Origin: Pseudomonas japonica
GTDB lineage: Bacteria; Pseudomonadota; Gammaproteobacteria; Pseudomonadales; Pseudomonadaceae
Direction: 5' to 3'
DNA: 64,000 nucleotides
Assembly (NCBI RefSeq): GCF_900188455.1
Contig: NZ_FZOL01000016.1
Span: 109,573 to 173,572 of the forward strand
Shown here: positions 16,273 through 24,896 of the stretch, piece by piece
How positions within the stretch are numbered: the first letter of the stretch is position 1
Layout: each line of letters opens with the position of its first letter
Made by a program: the position numbers and the translations under genes
Notes under the pieces: model-generated
The model's input: only the letters and a program-made list of their open reading frames with translations
What the model was told of the DNA's origin: nothing
The model's database searches: none

Positions 16273-16785
16273 TCATGACTGCTTGCGCGCGAACCTCCGG
16301 CGCAGCAGCGCATCCGCACTGAGCGTTCCGGCACCCTTCAAGACCAGCGGCAGCAAGGCCACCAGGTAGATCAGCGGCAGCTTGTAGTTGCCGAAGCCAT
16401 GGTCGGTGATCGTGTAACCCTGGGCCAGCTCGCTCAAGGTCGTCCATTGCGCCGGCCAGTGGACCGCGGCGATCGCGACCACGGTCAGCACGACCAGGGC
16501 GGCGCACGCCAGGCGGGCACCCAGCCCCAGCAACAGCAGCAGCGGCGCGATCAGCTCGGCCCACATCGACACCTGCCAGTCGAAGCCTGGCGAAAAGTGG
16601 TTGAAGGGGAAGGGGAAGTTCGCGTGGATCTGTTCGAACCAGTTGTCGCCATGCCATTTTTCCAGGCCTGACTCGAAGAACTCCCAGGCCAGGAACAGTC
16701 GTAGCGGGATGTCCCAGGCACAGGCTGAGAGGCGGTCGAGCAGGGGCAAGGTGGTGGTGATCGGATTCGGGGTAGACAGGCTCAT
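16273..16785 (-). CDS. DoxX family membrane protein
   Basis: A 170-aa inner-membrane protein with about four helices and the DoxX signatures: LRLFLAWEFFESGLEKW near the N-terminus and AELIAPLLLLLGLGARLACAAL in the middle. The periplasmic-looking loop GDNWFEQIHANFPFPFNHFSPGFDW is typical of the DoxX proteins found next to bufferin/Hvf genes. DoxX proteins are linked to quinone or thiol redox, and the role in copper-peptide systems is unproven. The start at 16785 has GAGG 5 bases upstream. The frame continues upstream through the tRNA, which is clearly non-coding. It is convergent with the buf operon rather than part of it. Confidence 0.85.
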   Translation of the reverse strand: MSLSTPNPITTTLPLLDRLSACAWDIPLRLFLAWEFFESGLEKWHGDNWFEQIHANFPFPFNHFSPGFDWQVSMWAELIAPLLLLLGLGARLACAALVVLTVVAIAAVHWPAQWTTLSELAQGYTITDHGFGNYKLPLIYLVALLPLVLKGAGTLSADALLRRRFARKQS

Positions 16786-17032
16786 GGTGACCTCATAGGC
16801 AAGAGTGTCAGCCGACGGCAAGGCCGGCTGGCGATTCGTGGAGGGGACGAAGTCCGCGCGCGGCGCGCGGGAGGCCATGGTGTCAACGGTGCTTGTCCGG
16901 GATATGTCGGGAAAAGCGCACCGTGTATCACTCTGTAGGTGATCAGGGGCGTCATTCCACGGCGATCCCGCCGCGCACCACCCTGGTTTTTGAAGTCGCT
17001 GATTTTTTTGCAGATTTTCTGCAAGACAAAGG

Positions 17033-17060
17033 TTGACAGCTACAGCCAAGTGCGTAGAAT
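17033..17060 (+). promoter_or_regulatory. promoter of tRNA-Val copy 2
   Basis: TTGACA (17033-17038), a 16-base spacer and TAGAAT (17055-17060) with a GC-rich discriminator. The spacing and -10 context match copy 1 while the spacer sequence differs. Confidence 0.85.
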
Positions 17061-17073
17061 GCCGCCCCACGAC

Positions 17074-17150
17074 AGGCACATAGCTCAGTTGGTTAGAGCA
17101 CCACCTTGACATGGTGGGGGTCGTTGGTTCGAGTCCAATTGTGCCTACCA
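17074..17150 (+). tRNA. tRNA-Val (GAC), copy 2
   Basis: Identical over all 77 bases to copy 1, with anticodon GAC at 17108-17110 and encoded CCA. It has its own promoter and terminator. Confidence 0.98.
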
Positions 17151-17164
17151 AACATCGTGAAGAA

Positions 17165-17192
17165 GGGCGATCCGCAAGGATCGCCCTTTTTT
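17165..17192 (+). terminator. terminator of tRNA-Val copy 2
   Basis: A 9-bp stem (17165-17173 with 17178-17186), a GCAA loop and six T. Confidence 0.93.
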
Positions 17193-17349
17193 AATTCCCG
17201 CCTTCCACGCCGTCTCCGATCCCGTCACGACGTAAAGTGACGTGGGCCATTTCGATAATGCGCATATCGAATGTTCCCCAGGAGGCTGTCTCGATGTTCC
17301 CGGACCACGCGCTATCGCCACGCCCAGCCAACGGCTGGAGACATCGCCC

Positions 17350-17658
17350 ATGATGCACCAGGGTTGGTTGTTCCTCGCTCTGCAGGGGCTGATCCTGCTG
17401 GTGCTGGTGGTGCAGTATCTGCAAAGCAGCAAGCTGTGGCGCGTGCTGGACCACTGGCAGGCCGTCACCGGCGAGCGCCAGCGGCGGACCTGGTGGCAGA
17501 CCGAAGAAAACCGCGAGCTGAAGCTGGCGCTGCACGCCGAAAAGGCCCGTGCGGACCAATTGCAGTGCCTGCTGGATGAGTTGCAGGCACTGCAACCGTC
17601 AAGGCCGGCCCCTGGCAGCCTCGATGCGTGGGTGGAGCCGGCTCACGCCGGATCGTAG
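17350..17658 (+). CDS. small membrane-anchored hypothetical protein
   Basis: A 102-aa protein. A single N-terminal transmembrane helix (about 5-24, GWLFLALQGLILLVLVVQYL) is followed by a charged, helical, coiled-coil-like segment (about 45-80, QTEENRELKLALHAEKARADQLQ). No family is recognised. Two consecutive ATGs begin the gene, with GGAGA about 9 bases upstream. The frame could start further upstream at 17242, but that would run through unlikely sequence. The 3' end overlaps the convergent WYL regulator gene by 16 bases. Confidence 0.6.
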   Translation: MMHQGWLFLALQGLILLVLVVQYLQSSKLWRVLDHWQAVTGERQRRTWWQTEENRELKLALHAEKARADQLQCLLDELQALQPSRPAPGSLDAWVEPAHAGS

Positions 17659-18662
17659 GCCTTGGCCGCGCGGCGCAGGGTATCGGCGATCTGCTCGCGC
17701 AGGGCCGCCGGCTCGCGGACCACGAAGGCATCGCCCAGGGACAGGATCCACCAGTGCAGTTGCCACGAGTTGGTGACCGTCGCGCTGAGCTGGAAGCCCT
17801 GTTCCAGGGGCTCCAGCAGCATGTCGGTGCTCAGGGGCGTTTCGCGGATCAAGCGCGCCTGACGCTCGCTGACCCAGGCCTGCAGACGAATCTTCTCCGG
17901 TGTGCCGAACTGCAGGGCGTCGCTCGCCAGGTACGCCTGCAAGTCGAAAGACTCCAGCCCCTGGCAAGGCGAATCGAGCACCGTGGTGGTACGGAAGCGA
18001 TGCACCGCGAACTGACGGACATCGGTGTAGGGGGCGGCGGTGGCGATCAGGTAGGTGATCAGCCCGCGCTGGACGATGGCCAGCGGGTTGAGGGTCAGTT
18101 CACTGAGCTTGTCGAAGTGCGCCGAATAATACTGGCAGCGCACCTGGCGCTCGCTGATCAGCGCGTGCTGCAGTGCTTCCAGCTGCTCGGCCTGGATTTC
18201 CGGGGCGCGCAGGTTGAAATCCGGGCGCACGCTGGCGACCTTGTCCGGCCAGCGCGCGGCCGGATTGCCGTCGCCCAGCCCTTTGAGTTTGCGTCGGGCA
18301 TGCTCGAAACGCGGCTCCAGCACGCTCAGCATGCTGCCGGGCAGCAGCGGGCGCACCGCATCCTCGACCAGGGCGAGGCTGACCGCTTCGGTCAGGGTGA
18401 TCCCCTGCAGCTCGACGTTGACACCGGGCTTCCAGTACCAGCCGAACGGCGTGCCGCTGTCGTTGCACTGCAACGGGAAGACCAGCGACAGGTCGCGCAG
18501 GTCGCGCTCGATGCTGCGCCGGCTGATGTTGTAGCCCGCGGCGATCAGGCGCGTCAGCAGTTCGGTCACGGTGATGCCGGGGGCGCGTTTGGGCAGCTGT
18601 TGCAGCAGTTCCCATTGTCGATTCAACGCGCTGTGGGTCTTGGCGGAAGGCAAAAGAATCAT
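17643..18662 (-). CDS. WYL-domain transcriptional regulator
   Basis: A 339-aa regulator. The N-terminal DeoR-type winged HTH (about 20-70) includes ITVTELLTRLIAAGYNISRRSIERDL. The WYL domain (about 150-240) carries the ligand-sensing block NPLAIVQRGLITYLIATAAPYTDVRQFAVHRF. A C-terminal WCX-like region follows (LQAWVSERQARLIRETPLS). WYL proteins sense nucleotides or nucleic acid and often control phage-defence or DNA-damage genes. It lies 74 bases downstream of the double-AAA+ ATPase on the same strand, so the two may form one unit. The ATG is the first codon of the frame. Confidence 0.85.
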   Translation of the reverse strand: MILLPSAKTHSALNRQWELLQQLPKRAPGITVTELLTRLIAAGYNISRRSIERDLRDLSLVFPLQCNDSGTPFGWYWKPGVNVELQGITLTEAVSLALVEDAVRPLLPGSMLSVLEPRFEHARRKLKGLGDGNPAARWPDKVASVRPDFNLRAPEIQAEQLEALQHALISERQVRCQYYSAHFDKLSELTLNPLAIVQRGLITYLIATAAPYTDVRQFAVHRFRTTTVLDSPCQGLESFDLQAYLASDALQFGTPEKIRLQAWVSERQARLIRETPLSTDMLLEPLEQGFQLSATVTNSWQLHWWILSLGDAFVVREPAALREQIADTLRRAAKAYDPA

Positions 18663-18736
18663 CCTTGTTGAGAAAAGGCTGGCCTTTGGCTAGCAATAAA
18701 AGGCCCGCCAGCCTATCGGCGGCGGACCGGCAATCT

Positions 18737-20833
18737 TTAGTGGGTCCACTGGCGAAAGCCGATGGGGCGTTGCTCCGCGCCGGGCTTCAGGCGGCATTCG
18801 GCGAGCAGCGCGGCGGCCAGTTCGTCGGCGCTGGTGAAGGGGCGAAAGCGTCCGCGACGGGCCACCGCGGCGAAATCCCCCGGGGTCAGGCAGGTTTCGC
18901 CGCGCAGGCGACTGGCGGCGCGCTCTTGCGGATCCTTGAGGGCCAACGCCTTGAGGTGGGCGTCGAACAGGGTGCGGACCTGAGCGGGCGCCAGATAGCC
19001 GAAATGCACCTTGAGGTCGAAACGGCGCAGGGAGGCTTCATCCAGATCGACGATCAGGTTGGTCGAGGCAATGAACAGTCCCCGGTAGCTCTCCATCTGC
19101 GTGAGCATTTCGTTGACCGCGGTGACCTCCCAGCTCTGCCGGGCCTTGCGCCGGTCCTGGAGAAAGCTGTCGACTTCGTCGAGCAGGAGCACGGCGTCTT
19201 CCTGGCGTGCCCGTTCGAAGGTGTCCGCCAGGTTCTTCTCCGTGCTGCCCACGTAGGGCGACACCAGGTCGGACACCCGTTTCACCATCAGCGGCTTGTC
19301 CAGTTCCTGCGCCAGCCAGTGGCCGAACGCGGTCTTGCCGGTGCCCGGCGGGCCATAGAAGCACAGACGTGCCTGGGGCCAGGCGCGCAGTCCGTCCACC
19401 AGACCGTCGAGGGCCAGGTCGGCATTGATCCACTGCGGCGAGTAGAACGTCGGCAACGTGGGCTCCTGGCTCGGCAGTTTCTCGAAGCCCTGGGCTTTCA
19501 GCGTGCCGTCGACGATGCAGCGGATGGTCTGGTCCAGCGCCTTGCCGGCCCGGGGCGAGACGCTGCGTCCGACCCGCACGGCGCGTGCGAGCACGGCCGG
19601 GGTCATCTGTTCGTGGGCGCAGAGGTGTTCCACCAGGTCCTCGCCCAGCCGGTCGCCGCTGCATTCGCGCAGCATCTGCCGGCGCTGCGCCAGGGGCGGG
19701 TTCGGCACTTCGATGACCAGGTCGAAGCGGCGCACGTGGGCGGCGTCGATTTCCTCGATGCTGTTGCTCAGCCAGAAACACGGCAGGCTGTTCTCTTCCA
19801 GCATGCGGTTGATCCAGCCTTTTTGCGTGCGGCTGCCGGCCTCGCTGCTGGCGGTGTGGAAGATGTCTTCGATCTCGTCGAGCACCAGCAGGGCGCGTTG
19901 CGAGTGCAGCACGCTGTTGGCCGCGCGCAGGGAGCAGAGGCGCTGCATGGCCAGGACCGGATCGCCCTGGCGGTCGGTGCAGGCCACTTCATACAGCGCG
20001 CAGCCGAGGTTCTTCGCCAGCAGCCGGCTCAGTTGGGTCTTGCCGGTGCCGGGCGGCCCGTAGAGCAGGATGTTGACGCCTTGGCGACCCTGGCCGAGGG
20101 ATTTTTCCAGATAGCGTTCGGCGATGGCCAGGGGCTGGCGGATATGCCCGTAGTGCTCCGCGCCCAGGCTGCCAGGCGGGCTCTGGCGAAAGGCGTAGGC
20201 GAACAGATCCAGCGGGCGGCCCTTGCTGAAGCGCAGCAGGCCGGGCAGTTCCGGGTTGCTCACCGACAGCATCGAGCTCAGGGCCATGGCCGCGCGGCTG
20301 CTGGTGCAGAGCTCCAGCAGGCCGCTGCGCATCAGTGGACTGGCGTGGCCGAGGCAGGTCTCGACCTTGGCCAGCGGCAGGCCGAGCAGGACCGAGAGCG
20401 CTTTCATCGCGCGATTGAGGCCGAGCATGCCCAACTGGTCGGTGGCATCGCTGAGGGTCGGGTCGCAGTGCATCAGCACGCAGAAGCCGAGTATCTGCAG
20501 GTCCGCTTCGCTCAGGCCGAGCAAGCTTCCCAGGGCTTCGAGGTTGTTGCCCAGGTTGTCCGGGTACTCCGCCCGCAGGTGTGCGCTGGCGAAGCTGCGG
20601 GCGTTGCGGCGCAGTGCCGCCAGTGCCTGCGTGGCATTGTAGTCGTCGCCGTCCACCCACTTTTCCAGGCCCAGTTCACGGGCCAGGTCATCGTCGTTCA
20701 GGCCATGGCGGCAGATGAAGGTGCGATGCCCGCCCAGGTCCAGAAGCAGCTGGTAGCTCCACTTCAGGGACAGTGCGCAAGTGTCGACAGCGCGGTGGCT
20801 GCCATGGGCGAAGGGGCTGATGTGACGACCCAT
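18737..20833 (-). CDS. tandem AAA+ ATPase (two P-loop domains)
   Basis: A 698-aa cytoplasmic protein with two AAA+ modules. The first Walker A is LLYGPPGTGKTQL (about 255-267), with a Walker B-like ALLVLDEIEDIF. The second Walker A is CFYGPPGTGKTAF (about 495-507), with VLLLDEVDSFL and the sensor segment GLFIASTNLI. An N-terminal region of about 230 residues has no recognised domain. It resembles the CDC48/FtsH-type AAA family of remodelling ATPases; the substrate is unknown. GAGGAG lies 7 bases before the ATG. A WYL regulator follows on the same strand with a 74-base gap and no obvious terminator. Confidence 0.82.
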   Translation of the reverse strand: MGRHISPFAHGSHRAVDTCALSLKWSYQLLLDLGGHRTFICRHGLNDDDLARELGLEKWVDGDDYNATQALAALRRNARSFASAHLRAEYPDNLGNNLEALGSLLGLSEADLQILGFCVLMHCDPTLSDATDQLGMLGLNRAMKALSVLLGLPLAKVETCLGHASPLMRSGLLELCTSSRAAMALSSMLSVSNPELPGLLRFSKGRPLDLFAYAFRQSPPGSLGAEHYGHIRQPLAIAERYLEKSLGQGRQGVNILLYGPPGTGKTQLSRLLAKNLGCALYEVACTDRQGDPVLAMQRLCSLRAANSVLHSQRALLVLDEIEDIFHTASSEAGSRTQKGWINRMLEENSLPCFWLSNSIEEIDAAHVRRFDLVIEVPNPPLAQRRQMLRECSGDRLGEDLVEHLCAHEQMTPAVLARAVRVGRSVSPRAGKALDQTIRCIVDGTLKAQGFEKLPSQEPTLPTFYSPQWINADLALDGLVDGLRAWPQARLCFYGPPGTGKTAFGHWLAQELDKPLMVKRVSDLVSPYVGSTEKNLADTFERARQEDAVLLLDEVDSFLQDRRKARQSWEVTAVNEMLTQMESYRGLFIASTNLIVDLDEASLRRFDLKVHFGYLAPAQVRTLFDAHLKALALKDPQERAASRLRGETCLTPGDFAAVARRGRFRPFTSADELAAALLAECRLKPGAEQRPIGFRQWTH

Positions 20834-20925
20834 ACCGGTCTCCTCGAAGTTGTGCGGCGCACAGGATGAGGGAGGGGGTGGTCAGGATGTGTCGTCGTTG
20901 GCGGGCTGGCGCTGCGTGATGGACG

Positions 20926-20958
20926 AAAAAGGGCGGCCCCTGCGGGTCGCCCTTTTTT
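20926..20958. terminator. rho-independent terminator between two minus-strand genes
   Basis: A 9-bp stem (20931-20939 with 20944-20952, one G-T pair) and a CTGC loop, with A5 before and T6 after, so it can stop transcription both ways. On the minus strand it ends the small gene at 20996-21214. Confidence 0.85.
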
Positions 20959-20995
20959 CTTCGCCTTGGCACAGGGAGCGTGTCGCGCCCGGCAC

Positions 20996-21214
20996 TCAGG
21001 GAATGCGAATGATCTCCACACCGCTGCGCACCAGCTCGAAGCGGTCTTCGCCCAGGTGGTTGACCCGGTCGCCGATCGCCAGGCGGTAAGTGGTGATCGG
21101 CAATGAGGCGGCGCTTCCATCGGCCTGCAGGGTGGCTTCCTGAAACTCATGCACGGGATAAATGCGTCCTTCAGCGTCCCGCGCATGAAATTGCCCGACC
21201 AGTACTGCTGTCAT
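20996..21214 (-). CDS. small hypothetical protein (72 aa)
   Basis: A 72-aa soluble protein with no recognised family. The composition is normal for a folded domain (VLVGQFHARDAEGRIYPVHEFQ..., GDRVNHLGEDRFELVRSGVEIIRIP), resembling a small beta-barrel. It is terminated at 20926-20958. The ribosome site is weak. Support comes from an own terminator and a clean reading frame. Confidence 0.6.
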   Translation of the reverse strand: MTAVLVGQFHARDAEGRIYPVHEFQEATLQADGSAASLPITTYRLAIGDRVNHLGEDRFELVRSGVEIIRIP

Positions 21215-21362
21215 TTTCGTTCAAGGCCTCTGAAAAATGTTCTTCGTCGTCCATAGACCATAGCCCCAAGGGGTAAGTTTTACAGGCCCCGGAAAAAAAC
21301 CTCACGGCTGGGGGGCATCATCTATAACTACCAATTCCCTTATTCGTACAGGTGCATGTGTC

Positions 21363-21917
21363 ATGAGCCAGGTCTATTCGGTCGCGGTGCTGGTCGGCAG
21401 TCTGCGCAAGGCATCCCTCAATCGCAAGGTCGCCCAGGCGCTCGCCGAGCTGGCACCGTCGAGCCTCCAGTTGAAGATCGTCGAGATCGGCGACCTGCCG
21501 CTGTACAACGAAGACATCGACAGCGATCCACCGGCCGCTTACAAGGCGTTCCGCGAGCAGGTCAAGGGTAGCGATGCGCTGCTGTTCGTCACTCCGGAAT
21601 ACAACCGTTCGGTGCCGGGCGGGTTGAAGAATGCCATCGACGTGGGGTCGCGTCCCTACGGGCAAAGCGTCTTCAGCGGCAAGCCGGGGGCGGTGATCAG
21701 CGTGTCACCCGGCGCGGTGGGCGGCTTTGGCGCCAACCACCATCTGCGCCAGTCGCTGGTGTTCCTCGACGTGCCCTGCATGCAGCAGCCGGAGGCCTAT
21801 GTGGGTGGGGCGGGGAGCCTCTTCGACGAACAGGGCCGGCTGTCGGAGAAGACCCGGCCGTTCCTGCAGGGGTTCATCGACAGCTTTGCGACGTGGGTGG
21901 CGCGGCATCAGGGGTAA
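21363..21917 (+). CDS. NADPH-dependent FMN reductase (ChrR-like)
   Basis: A 184-aa flavodoxin-like oxidoreductase. The N-terminal phosphate loop is LVGSLRKASLNRKVA, and the signature TPEYNRSVPGGLKNAIDVGSRP at about 79-100 marks the NADPH-dependent FMN reductase/ChrR family. These enzymes reduce quinones, chromate or azo dyes by two-electron transfer and limit oxidative stress. The natural substrate cannot be told. A short AGGTG stretch lies 8 bases before the ATG. It is convergent with phnX. Confidence 0.88.
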   Translation: MSQVYSVAVLVGSLRKASLNRKVAQALAELAPSSLQLKIVEIGDLPLYNEDIDSDPPAAYKAFREQVKGSDALLFVTPEYNRSVPGGLKNAIDVGSRPYGQSVFSGKPGAVISVSPGAVGGFGANHHLRQSLVFLDVPCMQQPEAYVGGAGSLFDEQGRLSEKTRPFLQGFIDSFATWVARHQG

Positions 21918-21923
21918 CCGTAT

Positions 21924-21946
21924 CCGGGGCCGCGCAGCGGCCCCGG
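21924..21946. terminator. GC-rich stem-loop between convergent genes
   Basis: A 10-bp perfect stem (21924-21933 with 21937-21946) with a 3-base loop and no T tract. It lies in the 35-base gap between the FMN reductase and phnX stops, so it probably acts as a convergent transcription stop. Confidence 0.5.
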
Positions 21947-21952
21947 AGGGGC

Positions 21953-22780
21953 TTACACCGACTGCGGCATCTCGCCCGCCGCCAGGCGCCGGTTGATGTC
22001 GGCGATCACTTCCGGCAACTCGTTGATCGTATCGATCAGGTAGTGCGGCCGCGAACCTTCGAACATCCCGTGGATGCGCTGGCGCTCGCTGGCCAGGGTC
22101 GCGGCATCCAGCGCCCGGTAACCCTCGTAGGTCAGGCCCAGGGCATTGCCCGAGCAGACCAGCGCCACGGTCCACATGCCGGCGCGACGGCCTTCCAGGA
22201 TCCCCGGAACGGTGTCGTCCACCTTGACGCAGGCGGCGACGTCGTCGATGCCCAGGGCGATCACGTTGGCCAGGGCCTGGGCCGGCCAGGGGCGACCGTT
22301 CGGGGTTTCGTCGGTGGCCACCACATGGTCGGCGACATAGCCGTTCTTTTCGGCCAGCTCCACCACCTTGTCCATCACCACTTTCGGGTAGCCGGAGCAG
22401 GAGCCGATCTTCAGGCCGTCGCCGCGCAGGCGGGTGATGGTGTCCAGGGCACCGGGAATCAGCGCCGAATGGGTGGCGATCTTCTCGATCTGCAGCGGCA
22501 TGAAACGTTCGTAGATGGCGGTGACGTCAGCGTCGCTCGGCGCGCGGCCGAAGACCTTGCGGTAGCGCTCGGCGATCCGCGGCTGGTCGCACAGGGTGCG
22601 GATATGGTCCCACTTGCCCATGCCCATCGGGCCGCGCGCCTCGTCGATGGAGACCTCGACGTCGAACTCGGCGAAGGCCTCGACGAAGATCTGGGTCGGG
22701 GCGAAGGAGCCGAAGTCGACCATGGTGCCGGCCCAGTCGAGAATCGCCGCCTGCAGGTGTTTCGGGTTGTTGTAGTTCAT
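21953..22780 (-). CDS. phnX: phosphonoacetaldehyde hydrolase PhnX
   Basis: A 275-aa HAD-superfamily enzyme that splits phosphonoacetaldehyde into acetaldehyde and phosphate, the second step of 2-aminoethylphosphonate use. The catalytic Asp nucleophile is D15 in LDWAGT (the usual HAD DxDGT with Ala), and the Schiff-base Lys is K56 in MGMGKWDHI. The acidic motif KVDDTVPGILEG (about 192-203) completes the site. Length equals known PhnX. The ATG at 22780 is chosen over an in-frame start seven codons upstream. It follows phnW by 34 bases on the same strand, forming an operon. Confidence 0.95.
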   Translation of the reverse strand: MNYNNPKHLQAAILDWAGTMVDFGSFAPTQIFVEAFAEFDVEVSIDEARGPMGMGKWDHIRTLCDQPRIAERYRKVFGRAPSDADVTAIYERFMPLQIEKIATHSALIPGALDTITRLRGDGLKIGSCSGYPKVVMDKVVELAEKNGYVADHVVATDETPNGRPWPAQALANVIALGIDDVAACVKVDDTVPGILEGRRAGMWTVALVCSGNALGLTYEGYRALDAATLASERQRIHGMFEGSRPHYLIDTINELPEVIADINRRLAAGEMPQSV

Positions 22781-22814
22781 GTGAAAGCGTTCCTGTAGCA
22801 ATTCGAGGGGGACT

Positions 22815-23921
22815 TCAGATTTCCGTGACGTTCATTTCGCCCAGCACCTGGGCCACCGCATCCACCGCGGCGCGCATGCCGTCCGGGTCGACGCAGCCGA
22901 TGCAGCCGACACGGAAGGTCTCGACCTCGGTCAGCTTGCCCGGATAGAGGATGTAGCCCTTGGCCTTGACCCGCTCGTAGAAGTCCTTGAACTGGTAGCG
23001 GCTGTCCCGCGGGGCATGGAAGGTGACGATGATCGGTGCCTGGATCCCGGCGTCGAGGAAACTGCGGAAACCGAGCGCGGCCATGGCTTCCAGCAAGGCC
23101 ACGCAGTTTTCGGCGTAGCGCTGCTGGCGCGCGGCCAGGCCACCTTCCTCGTGGTATTGCCGCAGGGCTTCATGCAGGGCGGCGACCACATGGGTCGGCG
23201 GGGTGAAGCGCCATTGCCCGGTCTTGCTCATGTAGGCGTGCTGGTCGTGCAGGTCCATGGCCAGCGAATGGCTGTTGCCTTCGGCGGCGGCCAGGGCGTG
23301 CTTTTCGGCGAAGACGAAACCCATGCCCGGTACGCCTTCCAGGCATTTGCCGGAGGCGGCGATCAGGGCCGTGAAAGGCACCTTGGCGGCATCGATCGGC
23401 AGGGCGCCGAACGAGCTCATGGCGTCGATGATCAGATGCTTGCCATGGCGAGCGACGACCTCGGCGATTTCCGCCAGCGGGTTGAGGATGCCGGTGCTGG
23501 TTTCGCAGTGGATCAGGGCGACATGGGTCACGCGCGGGTCGGCGCGCAGCAGGTCGTCGACCGCGGCGGCGGTGGTCGGTTGGTCCTCGGCGGTCTGGAA
23601 GGTGCTGAAGTCGCGGCCCAGCACCTTGCAGATCTTCGCCAGGCGCTGGCCATAGGCACCGTTGATCAGCACCAGGACCTTGCCGTCGCGCGGCACCAGG
23701 GTGCCGATCGCCGCTTCCACGGCGAAGGTGCCGCTGCCCTGCAGGGGCACGCACTGGTGGCTGGCGTGGCCGTTGACGATGCCCAGCAGTTGCTCGCACA
23801 GGCTCGCGGTCAGCTGGTTGAAGTCGCGGTCCCATGAGCCCCAGTCGGTCAGCATCGCGTTGCGGGTGCGTGCCGAGGTGGTCAGGGGGCCTGGAGTCAG
23901 CAGGAGCGGGGCATTACTCAT
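22815..23921 (-). CDS. phnW: 2-aminoethylphosphonate:pyruvate transaminase PhnW
   Basis: A 368-aa class V PLP aminotransferase converting 2-aminoethylphosphonate plus pyruvate to phosphonoacetaldehyde plus alanine. LLLTPGPLTTSARTR at 6-20 and the PLP Lys192 in AASGKCLEGVPGMGF are diagnostic; D166 binds the pyridine nitrogen. GAGGAA lies 8 bases before the ATG at 23921. It is the first gene of a phnWX operon, divergent from a LysR regulator that starts 111 bases away. Confidence 0.95.
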   Translation of the reverse strand: MSNAPLLLTPGPLTTSARTRNAMLTDWGSWDRDFNQLTASLCEQLLGIVNGHASHQCVPLQGSGTFAVEAAIGTLVPRDGKVLVLINGAYGQRLAKICKVLGRDFSTFQTAEDQPTTAAAVDDLLRADPRVTHVALIHCETSTGILNPLAEIAEVVARHGKHLIIDAMSSFGALPIDAAKVPFTALIAASGKCLEGVPGMGFVFAEKHALAAAEGNSHSLAMDLHDQHAYMSKTGQWRFTPPTHVVAALHEALRQYHEEGGLAARQQRYAENCVALLEAMAALGFRSFLDAGIQAPIIVTFHAPRDSRYQFKDFYERVKAKGYILYPGKLTEVETFRVGCIGCVDPDGMRAAVDAVAQVLGEMNVTEI

Positions 23922-24032
23922 TGCGGTGTTCCTCACGGCGGTGGGCAGAATCTATGGCCGCTACGTTGCAATTCCGTGAGCCATCAATCAAATTGTTTGT
24001 CGTTATGCCAGCCATAAGTCAGGCCGATAGAT

Positions 24033-24896
24033 ATGAACCTGTTCCAGCTCCGTGCCTTCGATGCCGTCGCCCGCGAAGGCAGCTTCACCCGCGCCGCCGA
24101 GCGCCTGTTCATCAGCCAGCCGGCGGTGACCGGGCATGTCAAGGCGCTGGAGGAGCACTACCAGATCACCCTGTTGCGGCGTACCGCGCGGCGGGTCGAA
24201 CTGACCGAGGAGGGCACGCGCCTGGCGGCGATCACCCGCGCGCTGTTCAGCCTCGCCGAGGAAGCCCAGGCCATGCTCGAAGCCAACCGGCAGTTGCTCA
24301 CCGGGCGTCTGGAAGTGGCCGCGGACGGTCCGCACCGGGTCATGCCGATGCTGGCGCAACTGCGCGAGCGCTATCCGGGGATCACCGTCAACCTGCGCCT
24401 GGGCAATGCCCAGGAAACCCTGGCGGCGCTGCTCTCCGAGCATGCCGACGTGGCCGTGCTGACCGAGGTCGAGCCGCGCAAGGGCCTCTACCTGCAGGCC
24501 CTGCAGCCGTCGCGGATCTGCGCCTTGCTGCCGGTGGCGCACCCCTGGGCCGCCAGTGCCGGCGAGTTGTCCCTGGCCGACCTGGACAAGCAGATCATGG
24601 TGCTGCGCGAACCCAGCTCGATCACCCGACGTACCTTCGACCTGGCCTGCGCCGAGGCCCGCGTGCAGCCGCGGGTGGTGCTGGAGCTCGACAGCCGCGA
24701 GGCGGTGACCGAGGCGGTGGCGGCGCAACTGGGCATCGGCATCGTCTCCTCGGCCGAGCTGGGCCATGACCCACGGGTACTGGCGCGGCCCATCGCGGGC
24801 GGCGGGCTGGTCAACCAGCACATGCTCGGCTGCCTGGAGCGACGGCGCGAATTGCGCCTGATCCAGGCGTTCCTCGATCTGGCGCCGCAGGCATGA
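24033..24896 (+). CDS. LysR family regulator, probably of phnWX
   Basis: A 287-aa LysR-type regulator. The HTH is at about 3-60 (FQLRAFDAVAREGSFTRAAERLFISQPAVTGHVKAL) and the substrate-binding domain at about 90-280. It is divergent from phnWX, the classic position of an autoregulated LysR activator. By position it most likely responds to 2-aminoethylphosphonate. Its stop overlaps the start of the next gene (ATGA), so the AraC regulator is translationally coupled. Confidence 0.88.
   Translation: MNLFQLRAFDAVAREGSFTRAAERLFISQPAVTGHVKALEEHYQITLLRRTARRVELTEEGTRLAAITRALFSLAEEAQAMLEANRQLLTGRLEVAADGPHRVMPMLAQLRERYPGITVNLRLGNAQETLAALLSEHADVAVLTEVEPRKGLYLQALQPSRICALLPVAHPWAASAGELSLADLDKQIMVLREPSSITRRTFDLACAEARVQPRVVLELDSREAVTEAVAAQLGIGIVSSAELGHDPRVLARPIAGGGLVNQHMLGCLERRRELRLIQAFLDLAPQA

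Noticed and set aside
13664..17150. tRNA-Val repeats as attachment sites of an integrative element
   Set aside because: No integrase or other mobility gene lies between them, and both tRNAs are complete with own promoters, so simple duplication or recombination is more likely.
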